Under the pieces are notes generated by a model. It was not told where the DNA came from and searched no databases. It saw nothing but the letters and a program-made list of their open reading frames with translations. Of a stretch of 64,000 nt of DNA, positions 17,091 to 26,257 are shown piece after piece. The stretch is from NCBI GenBank assembly GCA_035345875.1, contig DAORDH010000008.1:95325-159324 (forward strand), given 5' to 3'. The DNA is from UBA2033 sp035345875 (GTDB taxonomy: Bacteria > Spirochaetota > Leptospiria > Leptospirales > Leptospiraceae). Each line of letters opens with the position of its first letter. Position 1 is the stretch's first letter. The position numbers and the translations under genes were made by a program.

Positions 17091-20000
17091 TGTCTTGTGG
17101 CAAACCTTTGTTATCCTCTGAATTAGAGAAGAGTCTATCTTTGAAACGAGCATAGACAAAACTAGCAATTACAAATAAACCACCGATAGAAATCAGAACC
17201 AAAACTCTTACATTTTCTTTTAAATTTTGTAAATCCCAGAATGCAATTTTTAATACAGCGAGCCCAATAAGCCCAATGCCTGCATAACGGATCAGAGTCT
17301 TATTTCTATACACTCCATAGCCAATAAATACAATTGCCTCTAAAGTCCAAATCAAACTCCAGAATCTAACATCAACAACGGTCATTGTAAGTAAGATAAA
17401 CTCCAAAAATAAAGATAGAGTTACAATGTTTTCAAAGCTATATTTATTCGGAATAAAATCCGTTTGTTTGGACTTGTAAGTTTCTACATTTTTTACTGAG
17501 ATTAGTAACAAAAGTAGCGTAAATGTGCCTATTGTAAAATCTTTCACATTCATACCACCCGATACATTTGAATTATTACCCAAGGTCATATATAGAAAAT
17601 AAACCATAGTAAGTAGAAGAGGATAATAATAAGAATGTAATACTTCCGGGAAATGGTATTTCTGTATTATAAATGCACTGATGTAAACAAAGATCGCAAA
17701 AAAGAATAAACTGAAATGGATTTCAGATACAATATAGATGGACCAAAATAAAATAGATATAGTTAAGATATAATAAATAATTCTATTTCTAGAAAGAGTA
17801 TCCTTAGCAAAAATGAAAACAGTTTGCAGAATGCTTAACACGGAATAGCCAATAATTAAGGCTACTCGAGTCGGATCCTCTTGAATCGATCCACTCGGAA
17901 AGTTTGTATGATTTAGAAAATATAAAACACTGATCAAAAGCGTTAGGTAAGCATAATCGTAGTATTTCTGCATTTGAAAACGAAACAGAAAAAAGAGATG
18001 TCCCAAATGTAAAATCGCAAATGCAATCGATCTGTATTCTACTGGAACCACAACTAAGATAAAACAAAAACCAATTAATATACTTTGAATATAAGAAAAA
18101 ATACGAGAAAATAAATCTAAAGTAAAAATATATATAAGTCCAGCAGTCCCAAAAGATGTAATCGTATATGTTACTAAATTCATATATTCATAGAGACCAA
18201 CTGGGCTTTTCTTTGAAAAAACCATATCTGCAATTCCCAGAAACAAAGTGAAGAAAGTTATTAAAAGTGAGTTGTAGATAAAAATTAAATTCTCTTCTTT
18301 CTTATAAGCCAACACTAACAGCAAACTATTAATAGCCGCATACGTAAGTCTATAAGGAGGATCAATGAATATATCTCCTATCAGCATAGCAGAAAATGTA
18401 GTAGCAGAAATTATAATTGGATGTAAAATCTTTTTTATTTCTAGAGTGATTCCAATTTTATTTGAGTTAAACAAAACAAAAATCCCTGAAATCCAAAAAG
18501 GAAATAGATTCGTAAAGGCAATCAATCCTTTATCGCTTAACGCTAGCTTTACATCTTCCCTATATAAACCATATCGATAGATTCCTACCAAAAATATAAA
18601 CCCAGATAAAAGACTACCTTGTTTTAATCCTTGTTGGTATTTGTAATTTACTAAAAAAAATAGACAAACGATCCCAATTAAAACAATCGAATGCAAGTAA
18701 GGTGAAAAATCTTTTAATACTAGACCAAGTATAGAAAAAAGACTTACCCAGAGAAAAGTTTCCCCTTTAAAAAATAAGACTTTTAGGAAAGGAACTTGTC
18801 TTTGATCAATAATATTTACAGATAAAATATGAGAGTAACGACGTAATAAAACATTTTCTTTCGCAAGAAAATATTGAATCGAGCTCCCAACCAAAACGAG
18901 ACTAAAAGAGATTGCTTGATCTATTTGATTTATTTCTGGACTTGATTTAAAAAATAATGGAATAGAAAGTAAAAGGCTAATTATCATTAGCCCAAATGAA
19001 GAGTAGTAGAAATTTCTATTCTTAGATAAAAGACTTATATAAAGTAATAAACCTGAAGCTGGAATCAAAAGAAAAGCTTGGTATGGCTTTTGAATTAAAT
19101 CAATAGAAAATAAAACGAGTGTAAATGTTGCAAATAAACCAAAACCATTATAGGCAAATTTATCCAATTTAGACCAAGCTGAGTAGAATTTCTTGGAAAA
19201 GAGAATCATTCCATAAAAAGAAAGTATCATTAAAACATATAACATTCCCCTATTAAAATCAAAATAGAGGGTTGGGAAATTGACACTTTCAAAGATATAC
19301 ACTGCTCCATATGGAAGAGTGAAAAAACGAACTAGGTTTAAAACTAAAACAGTATATCCAAGATTCTTTAAGTATGCTTCTCTATATACAAAACCTAATC
19401 CAATTAGAACGATAGACTCTAAAAGCCAACCAAAAACATGTCCATACTCACTAAACTTAGATGGAATAGCGAGAGTAATTAACGTTATCCCTAGAACCAG
19501 ACTTGAGTTCCATAAAAAATCTCGTTTGTATTTTTTGCCTGCGAATGCTCCTATTATATAAATCGTTCCAAGACTCATATTTACAATAAAAGGTCCCCAT
19601 TCTGAAGGCTCAGGCTTCACATATCCAAGCATTACAAAAAAAGAAAATGCATTCACAATATTAATGGCTGAGCAAACTCTCTCAGTTTTTTTATCCACCA
19701 CTTTCATGGTAAAAGTGGAAATAAAAAATATTATCCAGAAAAAGAGTAAGTATAAAATCGATTCAACATAATAATTGTGACCAGTTTCAGAGATCTTTAT
19801 TAAATATCCATTTTCTGTTCTTGGAAGTCCAGAGGCATAGAGCCAGTAATTTGCATATGTCGCGATGATTCCAACTCCAGTTAAATACTTCCACTTCCTG
19901 ATTGTCATAATGACAATTAGGCTAACAGCGAGTAACCCAACAGTCGCCATTGAAAAATAATTAAAATCCGAATTTTCATTTATGGAAATAGTCAGAAAGC

Positions 20001-20823
20001 CAAGAAAATAAGCGAAGGAAGTCAGAATTTCTTCATTGTATTTTAAACTTGCTCCTATTACAAAACTAGAAGTTAGGATTAACAGGATAAAGCCTATTAG
20101 CCTCTGATCAGGAGGGAAAATACGTGTGGCTTCAATGTTATAAGAAGCATAAACTGTAAAATAAAGTAGAGCAAAAGAAGAAGCGATCAGTCCAAGTCCA
20201 AATGTAGAATATTTTTTAGTTCTAAATATTTTATCCCCACCAAAATAAACTCCAATCGATAAAACGAACATACCAATTACTTTCGTAAATGGACCAATCC
20301 AATCGTAAGCAAGTCGTAAGAAAAAACTAAAACCAACTACAAGTAATAAGAGACCGATCTTATTTAAAAGATTAACTCCTAAAAACTCTTCTAATGGTAT
20401 ATTTCCAACTTTAGATTGAAACCAGCTTTTTAAATCATCGATAAAGTCAGGACTAGACTCTTTTCTGGAATAAGTTTCTTTTACTTGAGACACTGGTCTC
20501 GGTTTATAAGTGACTTCTTCTTTTTGCGTCGAATTGTTTTGAAGAAGGCTTGGTCGAATAATGGTTGGCTTAGTTTCTTTTGGAATAGGTTGAGGCTCTA
20601 GTTTTTCTTCTTGAATTGCCTCATAGGATTCAGTGATTGGTGACGTTAGTTCTGGCTCTAATGCGGTATCACTGGTTTGTTCTTCTTTTAGATTTTTTTC
20701 GTATTTCTGAACTGCTAAATCAAGCTTTGCTCGGAGATGTTTTAAATCTCCTTGCAAAGTTTCCATTTTATTTTCAATGGACGCAATCTCGGAATAGAGT
20801 TTCCTAAGTTCGTCCGATTGCAT
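17074..20823 (-). CDS. DUF2339 giant multispanning membrane protein
   Basis: The 1249-residue protein begins with a cytoplasmic coiled coil (about residues 1-45) and a charged, proline-rich linker to about residue 130. Thirty or so predicted membrane helices then run to the C-terminus. This architecture is that of DUF2339 proteins, whose function is unknown; transporter-like or envelope-polymer roles have been guessed for other large polytopic proteins. Its start abuts the stop of the BI-1 gene, so it is co-transcribed with plsC and BI-1. Confidence 0.8.
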   Translation of the reverse strand: MQSDELRKLYSEIASIENKMETLQGDLKHLRAKLDLAVQKYEKNLKEEQTSDTALEPELTSPITESYEAIQEEKLEPQPIPKETKPTIIRPSLLQNNSTQKEEVTYKPRPVSQVKETYSRKESSPDFIDDLKSWFQSKVGNIPLEEFLGVNLLNKIGLLLLVVGFSFFLRLAYDWIGPFTKVIGMFVLSIGVYFGGDKIFRTKKYSTFGLGLIASSFALLYFTVYASYNIEATRIFPPDQRLIGFILLILTSSFVIGASLKYNEEILTSFAYFLGFLTISINENSDFNYFSMATVGLLAVSLIVIMTIRKWKYLTGVGIIATYANYWLYASGLPRTENGYLIKISETGHNYYVESILYLLFFWIIFFISTFTMKVVDKKTERVCSAINIVNAFSFFVMLGYVKPEPSEWGPFIVNMSLGTIYIIGAFAGKKYKRDFLWNSSLVLGITLITLAIPSKFSEYGHVFGWLLESIVLIGLGFVYREAYLKNLGYTVLVLNLVRFFTLPYGAVYIFESVNFPTLYFDFNRGMLYVLMILSFYGMILFSKKFYSAWSKLDKFAYNGFGLFATFTLVLFSIDLIQKPYQAFLLIPASGLLLYISLLSKNRNFYYSSFGLMIISLLLSIPLFFKSSPEINQIDQAISFSLVLVGSSIQYFLAKENVLLRRYSHILSVNIIDQRQVPFLKVLFFKGETFLWVSLFSILGLVLKDFSPYLHSIVLIGIVCLFFLVNYKYQQGLKQGSLLSGFIFLVGIYRYGLYREDVKLALSDKGLIAFTNLFPFWISGIFVLFNSNKIGITLEIKKILHPIIISATTFSAMLIGDIFIDPPYRLTYAAINSLLLVLAYKKEENLIFIYNSLLITFFTLFLGIADMVFSKKSPVGLYEYMNLVTYTITSFGTAGLIYIFTLDLFSRIFSYIQSILIGFCFILVVVPVEYRSIAFAILHLGHLFFLFRFQMQKYYDYAYLTLLISVLYFLNHTNFPSGSIQEDPTRVALIIGYSVLSILQTVFIFAKDTLSRNRIIYYILTISILFWSIYIVSEIHFSLFFFAIFVYISAFIIQKYHFPEVLHSYYYPLLLTMVYFLYMTLGNNSNVSGGMNVKDFTIGTFTLLLLLISVKNVETYKSKQTDFIPNKYSFENIVTLSLFLEFILLTMTVVDVRFWSLIWTLEAIVFIGYGVYRNKTLIRYAGIGLIGLAVLKIAFWDLQNLKENVRVLVLISIGGLFVIASFVYARFKDRLFSNSEDNKGLPQDNDPKN

Positions 20824-21522
20824 TTATCTTCTGCGACCAAAGATTCGGAGTAAATAAAGAAATAAATTTATAAAGTCTAGATACAGTGTAAGAGCTCCCA
20901 TAATTGCTTCTTTCTGGTCTTCTTCTGTTCCTTCATTTCCAATGATATTCATGTTTTTTATTTTCTGAGTATCATAGGCCGTTAGCCCCACAAATAAAAT
21001 AACACCAATATAAGTTGTAATCCAGTAAATTGCCTCACTCTTCATAAATAAATTTACAACAGAAGCAAGAATCAATCCAATTAATGCCATCATAAATAAA
21101 TTACCAAGCTTTGTAAGGTCGGATTTAGTTACATATCCATAAAAACTTGTAAGTGCGAAAGTTCCTGCAGTAATATAAAATGTAGAACTAATAGAAGCTG
21201 AGGTATAAACTACAAAAATTATAGAAAAGGTTAAACCGTTAAGTGCCGCATAAAAAAGAAAAACGAAAGTTGCCACAGTTGCATTCATCTTCTGCACAAG
21301 ACCAGATAAAGTCGCAACTAAGATGAATTCTCCAATTAATAAACCGTAGAATACGAAAGAGTTGCCAACGACTATTCTAAGTGCTGTTTCGCTAGAGGCA
21401 ACTAACATAGATACAATCCCAGTTAGTCCTAATGCTACTGACATCCAGCTATAAACTTTAACGATAAATCTCTGCTGCTCCGCCATAACTTGAGCGGGAC
21501 TCATTGAATAACTTTGATTCAT
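20824..21522 (-). CDS. Bax inhibitor-1 / YccA-family membrane protein
   Basis: The 232-residue protein has seven membrane helices and BI-1 signatures: AALNGLTFSIIFVVYT, FYGYVTKSDLTKLGNLFMMALIGL, and the C-terminal GLTAYDTQKIKNM and LTLYLDFINLFLYLLRIFG. Bacterial members act as membrane-embedded calcium-leak channels or FtsH modulators. It sits 11 bases downstream of the plsC-like gene in the envelope operon. Confidence 0.93.
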   Translation of the reverse strand: MNQSYSMSPAQVMAEQQRFIVKVYSWMSVALGLTGIVSMLVASSETALRIVVGNSFVFYGLLIGEFILVATLSGLVQKMNATVATFVFLFYAALNGLTFSIIFVVYTSASISSTFYITAGTFALTSFYGYVTKSDLTKLGNLFMMALIGLILASVVNLFMKSEAIYWITTYIGVILFVGLTAYDTQKIKNMNIIGNEGTEEDQKEAIMGALTLYLDFINLFLYLLRIFGRRR

Positions 21523-21533
21523 AAAAATATCCT

Positions 21534-22361
21534 TTATAATTTTGTTGCAAATCGACGAGGTTTGCCTCTTCTTTCTGGATGTGTTGTTAAGAAGTAAACT
21601 CTCTTTTCTAATTCTTCTGTTAACATCTTTGCGGCTTTCTTTTCTGCTTCTTTTGGAAATTCATCCGGTAAGATTGGAACCCCAATATTGTATTTGATGA
21701 TAGTATTTCTAGTTTGCCCAGAGAGGATGGCTTGTGGGGTGGACATATTCCATGCACCAGAAATTCCACTCGGAATAATAGGAACGTTTGCGCGTATCGC
21801 AATTTTTGCTGCCATTGCTTTGAATGGTCCCATGACTCCACTTAAAGTTCTAGTTCCTTCCGGGAATATGGAAACAATTTCACCTGATTTTAAAATAGAT
21901 ACCATGTAATTTTCTAATTCTTCGTAATAAGCAACAGCGGACTTTGCATCTTCTCCGTGATAGTTGCGGATAATCGGCATTCCCCCCCATTTTTGAATTT
22001 GGTGAGAATACACATCCCCGATAGTGTTTAAATATTTTTCTAATCCCTCTTTTAGAAAACTGAAAGGAGGGGATACTAAAGGAGAGTTTTTTGCATTCAT
22101 CATTTTAATAATTGCTTCTTGTGGATTGAAGACTTCATTTTTACCAAGGAATACAACTTTTCTAGGAATATAAAGACCAATAACAGGAATATCAAGTGAG
22201 TCTGTATGATTGCATACCAAAACTGCACCACCCTTGCTTGGAACATGCTCGCTTCCCGTTACTTCCACTTTATAAATCATTTCCATGATTCCTTTTATAA
22301 TCGTTGCTGGAACTTCTCGGGGAATAAAAAAAGGTTCTAAAAATTTTGTAATTTCTTCCAT
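21534..22361 (-). CDS. 1-acyl-sn-glycerol-3-phosphate acyltransferase-like protein
   Basis: The 275-residue protein carries the PlsC motifs NHTDSLDIP (HX4D catalytic pair) and FPEGTRTLSG (glycerophosphate-binding), plus IIPSGISGAWN as motif IV. It should acylate lysophosphatidate or a related lysophospholipid at the inner membrane. First gene of the operon leading into BI-1 and DUF2339. A paralogue may carry the housekeeping function, so I give no gene symbol. Confidence 0.9.
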   Translation of the reverse strand: MEEITKFLEPFFIPREVPATIIKGIMEMIYKVEVTGSEHVPSKGGAVLVCNHTDSLDIPVIGLYIPRKVVFLGKNEVFNPQEAIIKMMNAKNSPLVSPPFSFLKEGLEKYLNTIGDVYSHQIQKWGGMPIIRNYHGEDAKSAVAYYEELENYMVSILKSGEIVSIFPEGTRTLSGVMGPFKAMAAKIAIRANVPIIPSGISGAWNMSTPQAILSGQTRNTIIKYNIGVPILPDEFPKEAEKKAAKMLTEELEKRVYFLTTHPERRGKPRRFATKL

Positions 22362-22552
22362 TTATAACTCACTCTTTAATCACAGATTAAATTCAATAGG
22401 GGAAATGATAAAGTAATTTTTCAAGTTCCCAAAATGGTTTATTCGCTTTTCTAATTTGCATAAATACCAAATTTACGTTAAAAAAATTGAATCTAGTAAA
22501 AATTTCTTTTATTTTAAGAACTACTTTCTTATCTATTAATTGAGAGGCTACA

Positions 22553-23971
22553 ATGAGCGAAATTAAAACCTTTGGTGAATTAAAAAAAAGCAATTATATC
22601 GAAAGATCAATTAAAATAGAAATGGCAGAGAATCTTTCTGCAAAATTAGCTCGAAAAGAAAACATCTTTCCAAAAATTCATGGCTATGAAGATACAGTGA
22701 TCCCACAACTTGTAAATGCAATTCTATCCGGGCATAATATTGTAATGCTTGGAGAAAAAGGGCAAGCAAAGAGTCGAATCATGAGAGCCTTAATAAACCT
22801 TCTCGATGAAAAAATTCCAGTCATCAAAGGAACAGAAATTCCAGAATCTCCCTTTCATCCTATCACTGCAAAAGGAAAAAAGATAATCAAAGAGGTAGGG
22901 GATAACACAGAGTTAGTCTGGCTCACAAGGGAAGAACGTTATGGAGAAAGACTCGCACCAGGTGCTCGAATCGGAGATATCATAGGAGATCTAGATCCTT
23001 CTCGTATCGTAAATGGCGAACCTCTTTCTTCTGAAGGAGCAGTTCATTTTGGTTTACTTCCCAGAATGAATCGAGGAATTTTTGCAGTGAATGAAATGCC
23101 TGATCTTGATTATCTTGTGCAAGTTTCGCTTTTTAATATTTTAGAAGAGGCTGATATTCAAATTCGTGGAATTCCAATTCGATTTCCGTTAGACGTTATG
23201 GTTTGCTTCACTGCAAATCCAGATGATTATTCTAGAAGTGGAAAAATTATATCACAGTTAAAAGATCGAATTGGTTCTGAAATCAGAACACATTATCCCA
23301 AGACAAGACAAATCGGACTTGAGATCACGCGTCAAGAAATCAATCTTCCTCTTAAAACACCGGAAGTGATTGTTCCACCATTCATCGAAGAAATTATTGA
23401 AGAAATTACAATTCAAGCTAGAAGCTCTCATCTAGTAAACCAAAAGTCTGGTGTGAGTGCTAGACTTTCCATTGCAAACTATGAGGTAGCCGTTAGCTCT
23501 GCAAGAAAACGTGCTCTTCATTTCGCAGATACCACTGGATATGTGAGACTTACTGATCTTGGAAATATTTTCGCTTCTTGTTCCGGCAAAATAGAATTAG
23601 ACCCGTATAGAGACGAAGCTGTAAGTGAATACCAAGTTGTATTAAAGCTGTTAGAACAAGCAACTAGAGTTGTATTTGAAGAGTATTTTCCTCCTAAAGC
23701 ATATTCTCAAAATTTTAACGACATAGCAAAGCAAATTTATGCGTTAGGCAAATTAGAGATTTCAGATTTAATGCCCGTAAATAGCTACAGAGCACTTCTG
23801 AAAACAGTTCCAGCTCTCTGGGATTTACTCCATGAAAAAGGAATGGATATAGAAGATCATTTATTTGTCACAGGAGTAGAATTTATTTTAGAAGGGCTTG
23901 CTTCCACACAAAAGCTTTCAAGAAGAAGACTTGGTGAAATATCTACCTTTAAAACGATAGACGCTTATTGA
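22553..23971 (+). CDS. MoxR/ChlI-like AAA+ ATPase
   Basis: The 472-residue protein has Walker A GEKGQAKSR, a Walker B-like GIFAVNEMPDL (Asn-Glu as in MoxR/ChlI) and sensor region VMVCFTANPDDYSRSG. A helical C-terminal part follows. Related ATPases remodel protein complexes, often with a VWA partner, but no VWA gene follows here. An SD (gagaggc) precedes the ATG. It is monocistronic in this window. Confidence 0.85.
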   Translation: MSEIKTFGELKKSNYIERSIKIEMAENLSAKLARKENIFPKIHGYEDTVIPQLVNAILSGHNIVMLGEKGQAKSRIMRALINLLDEKIPVIKGTEIPESPFHPITAKGKKIIKEVGDNTELVWLTREERYGERLAPGARIGDIIGDLDPSRIVNGEPLSSEGAVHFGLLPRMNRGIFAVNEMPDLDYLVQVSLFNILEEADIQIRGIPIRFPLDVMVCFTANPDDYSRSGKIISQLKDRIGSEIRTHYPKTRQIGLEITRQEINLPLKTPEVIVPPFIEEIIEEITIQARSSHLVNQKSGVSARLSIANYEVAVSSARKRALHFADTTGYVRLTDLGNIFASCSGKIELDPYRDEAVSEYQVVLKLLEQATRVVFEEYFPPKAYSQNFNDIAKQIYALGKLEISDLMPVNSYRALLKTVPALWDLLHEKGMDIEDHLFVTGVEFILEGLASTQKLSRRRLGEISTFKTIDAY

Positions 23972-23991
23972 TCACTTCATTTTTATTTTTG

Positions 23992-24039
23992 CCAAACGAC
24001 AATCATTCAAAATATCATTTTTTGTAGATTGTCATTTGG
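23992..24039. repeat. Short inverted repeat, related in its ends to the 48117 element
   Basis: ccaaacgacaatc and gattgtcatttgg (one mismatch) form a 13-base stem around 22 bases. The right arm with its flank (tgtcatttggtat) is identical to the right end of the element at 48117-48269. It lies just after the MoxR-like gene and could act as a terminator or be an eroded repeat copy. Confidence 0.5.
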
Positions 24040-24357
24040 TATCCCCAAAAAAGAACGAACACATTTCTTAGATTATATAGTTTCTTAAGATGCAGAAAAA
24101 GCTTATAAAAAGTATAAAATCTGCAAATATTTAAGGAAAGGAAAAAGGAGAAGATGCTTTGACTTGTTGCCTGCATTTCCTTGGTTAGAAGAATTTTATA
24201 TCTAAATCCAAAAAAACTTTTTTTAAGAGATTAACTTTTACTAGCTTTTGTTATTTTTATAAGAATAAATTTCTTTGATTGTATCAGATAAATTCACAAC
24301 TGATTCCAATCAACACAACTACAATCTTTACTAAAATAAGAATTCTTTTAGAGCCAA
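24040..24357. other. Intergenic, no gene seen
   Basis: AT-rich sequence between the ends of the MoxR-like gene and the convergent YaaR-like gene. I see no open frame with coding character and no further repeat. Confidence 0.4.
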
Positions 24358-24825
24358 TTACTCTTTTAAATCCATTAATAAACCACGGATTTTTTCTAAC
24401 TGTTTCAAAAGACTAAATGCAGAATTTTGTGGGCTTAGCATTGTAGAGGCAAGTATTTGAATATTTTCATCAATAATTTTTACAGTCATTAAAATCTTTT
24501 TATCATTTCGTCCACGTTGCTTTGCTTGCACAAGCTGAGTATTGTTTTTTAAAATAGAATTTGTGATATCTTTCACTAACTTTTTGTATTCGGTTAAATT
24601 TTCATGGCTTGGTAAATTCAAAAAGCGCTTTTCCATTTCGGGAAGTTTCTGCCAGAGCTCATTAATCTCTCTAGTTTCCTCTTTATCAGAAGGAACAATT
24701 GATTCTAATATAGATAAAAAAGTATTTTCTTTATCTTTGATCTTTGAGGAACTATCAGATTTAATTCCTTTTGAATTCTTATCGGCTATCGTTTTAGGTT
24801 TATCTGTGTTAATCGAAAATTGCAT
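24358..24825 (-). CDS. YaaR-like protein (DUF327)
   Basis: The 155-residue protein has a variable polar N-terminus and then the all-helical DUF327 core: REINELWQKLPEMEKRFLNLP, LTEYKKLVKDI, and RGRNDKKILMTVKIID. The biochemical function of this family is unknown. Its ATG overlaps the bactofilin stop (TAATG), so it belongs to the M23-bactofilin operon and may act in the same envelope-shape process. Confidence 0.75.
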   Translation of the reverse strand: MQFSINTDKPKTIADKNSKGIKSDSSSKIKDKENTFLSILESIVPSDKEETREINELWQKLPEMEKRFLNLPSHENLTEYKKLVKDITNSILKNNTQLVQAKQRGRNDKKILMTVKIIDENIQILASTMLSPQNSAFSLLKQLEKIRGLLMDLKE

Positions 24826-25163
24826 TATGGGTTAACCGTGCATTTGCCCTCGAAGAGAACTCCTTCTTCGATAAATAATTTTGGAGTAATGATATCTCCA
24901 TATAATCTACAAGTAGATAATAGAACCACTCTTTCGGAAGCATAAATATTTCCATGAATCTCTCCACCTGCCACAACAACACGAGCTTTTATATCTGTAT
25001 TCACAATACCCGTTTTTCCAATAATTACTTTTCCATCTGTTTCAATGAGTCCTCTAAATTTGCCATCAATACGAATTAAACCAGATAATTTAAACTCTCC
25101 ATAAAATTCTGATCCTTCCCCGATGATACTATTTACTGAAAACTCTTCTTGCTCTTCATTCAT
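24825..25163 (-). CDS. Bactofilin (polymer-forming cytoskeletal protein)
   Basis: The 112-residue protein is a single bactofilin domain of short beta-helix repeats: IIGEGSEFYGEFKLSGLIRIDGKFRGLIETDGKVIIGKTG, then AGGEIHGNIYASERVVLLSTCRLYGDI. Bactofilins polymerise without nucleotide on the inner membrane and position peptidoglycan enzymes. In Leptospira and Helicobacter they contribute to helical cell shape (established for the family). The gene follows an M23-domain gene by 9 bases, the classic bactofilin pairing. Confidence 0.93.
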   Translation of the reverse strand: MNEEQEEFSVNSIIGEGSEFYGEFKLSGLIRIDGKFRGLIETDGKVIIGKTGIVNTDIKARVVVAGGEIHGNIYASERVVLLSTCRLYGDIITPKLFIEEGVLFEGKCTVNP

Positions 25164-25172
25164 ATAAAATTC

Positions 25173-26159
25173 CTAATTTTGAACCTGATTTAAAAAGGAG
25201 TAAGGATTTAAAGGATTAGTCCCAACGTGGACTTCATAATGTAAGTGGAAAATAGAACTACCAGATGTTTTTCCAACATATCCTAATATATCTCCCTTTG
25301 ATACCATTTCTCCTTTCTTAACCTGTAATCTCTCTAAATTTGAATAGATTGTCTTCCATCCATATTTATGTATAATCTTAATAAAATAACCTGTAGATTC
25401 TGTATAACCTGTTTCATAAATTTCTCCTGGTGCAGTTGCAACTACTTCTGTCCCTGGAAAAGTTCCTATATCAATTCCATTGTTTATTACTTCCCGACCT
25501 GTAATAGAAGAAAAATATTTTCCAAATGGAAATAATATATAACCTCTTGTCGGCCAAAGAGAAGGTGTATTTTTGATAATGGATTTTCTTTGTTTAATCG
25601 TCTTTATAATTTCTTTTGTAAGCTCTGCAGATTTTTTTAAATAATAAATATCTGATTTTAAAGTGTATGTCTCTGGTATAATATCTGAATTGGAATCAAA
25701 AACTCCAAGAGGAAGTTTGGATTTGTCAGTCATTCCAACTTTATTTGGATCCCCACCCAATTTTATATACAATCTAGAAACTCTTTGATGGTAGTAGGAA
25801 CTTATATCATGTAATAAATTCATTTCAGATTTTAATTTTAGAGATTGCTTTTGAAAATCTCCACTTGATATTTTCAATTCTTCCATTTCATGGACGCGTC
25901 CACTGTGACCCAAAACAATAATTGCCGAGGTCCCAATAAGTCCTCCAATGATCAGAAAAAAAATTGTAATAGCTTTATATGTAATACTAATTTTAAAACT
26001 TGGTTTCTCGTTGTGTGGTATAACCATTACAGTGAGAAACTCTTTTCTTTTTTTTATGATCCGATCTTTAGATTGAATCAGGAATAGTTTCAAGCTATTT
26101 AGTTCTTCCTGAATCTTTTTATAAATAGATTGGATATATTCTTTAATTTTAAATTTCAC
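25173..26159 (-). CDS. Membrane-anchored M23/LytM-domain protein
   Basis: The 328-residue protein has a cytoplasmic N-terminus, a membrane helix (about residues 50-70), a periplasmic helical linker, and a C-terminal M23 domain (about 215-325). The second zinc motif HLHYEVHVG is intact. The first motif, usually HxGxD, reads NNGIDIGTFPG, so the zinc histidine is Asn. It is therefore either a non-catalytic LytM domain that activates an amidase or a divergent enzyme. It starts with GTG. It is first in the operon with bactofilin and YaaR. Confidence 0.85.
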   Translation of the reverse strand: MKFKIKEYIQSIYKKIQEELNSLKLFLIQSKDRIIKKRKEFLTVMVIPHNEKPSFKISITYKAITIFFLIIGGLIGTSAIIVLGHSGRVHEMEELKISSGDFQKQSLKLKSEMNLLHDISSYYHQRVSRLYIKLGGDPNKVGMTDKSKLPLGVFDSNSDIIPETYTLKSDIYYLKKSAELTKEIIKTIKQRKSIIKNTPSLWPTRGYILFPFGKYFSSITGREVINNGIDIGTFPGTEVVATAPGEIYETGYTESTGYFIKIIHKYGWKTIYSNLERLQVKKGEMVSKGDILGYVGKTSGSSIFHLHYEVHVGTNPLNPYSFLNQVQN

Positions 26160-26257
26160 GATAAAACCTTAATCTAAAAGACCAAATGAAAGCTTAATTC
26201 TAAAATGTAGAATCCAGAATTTTTCTGTATTCTACAAGAATATCTTTACTTTGACTT

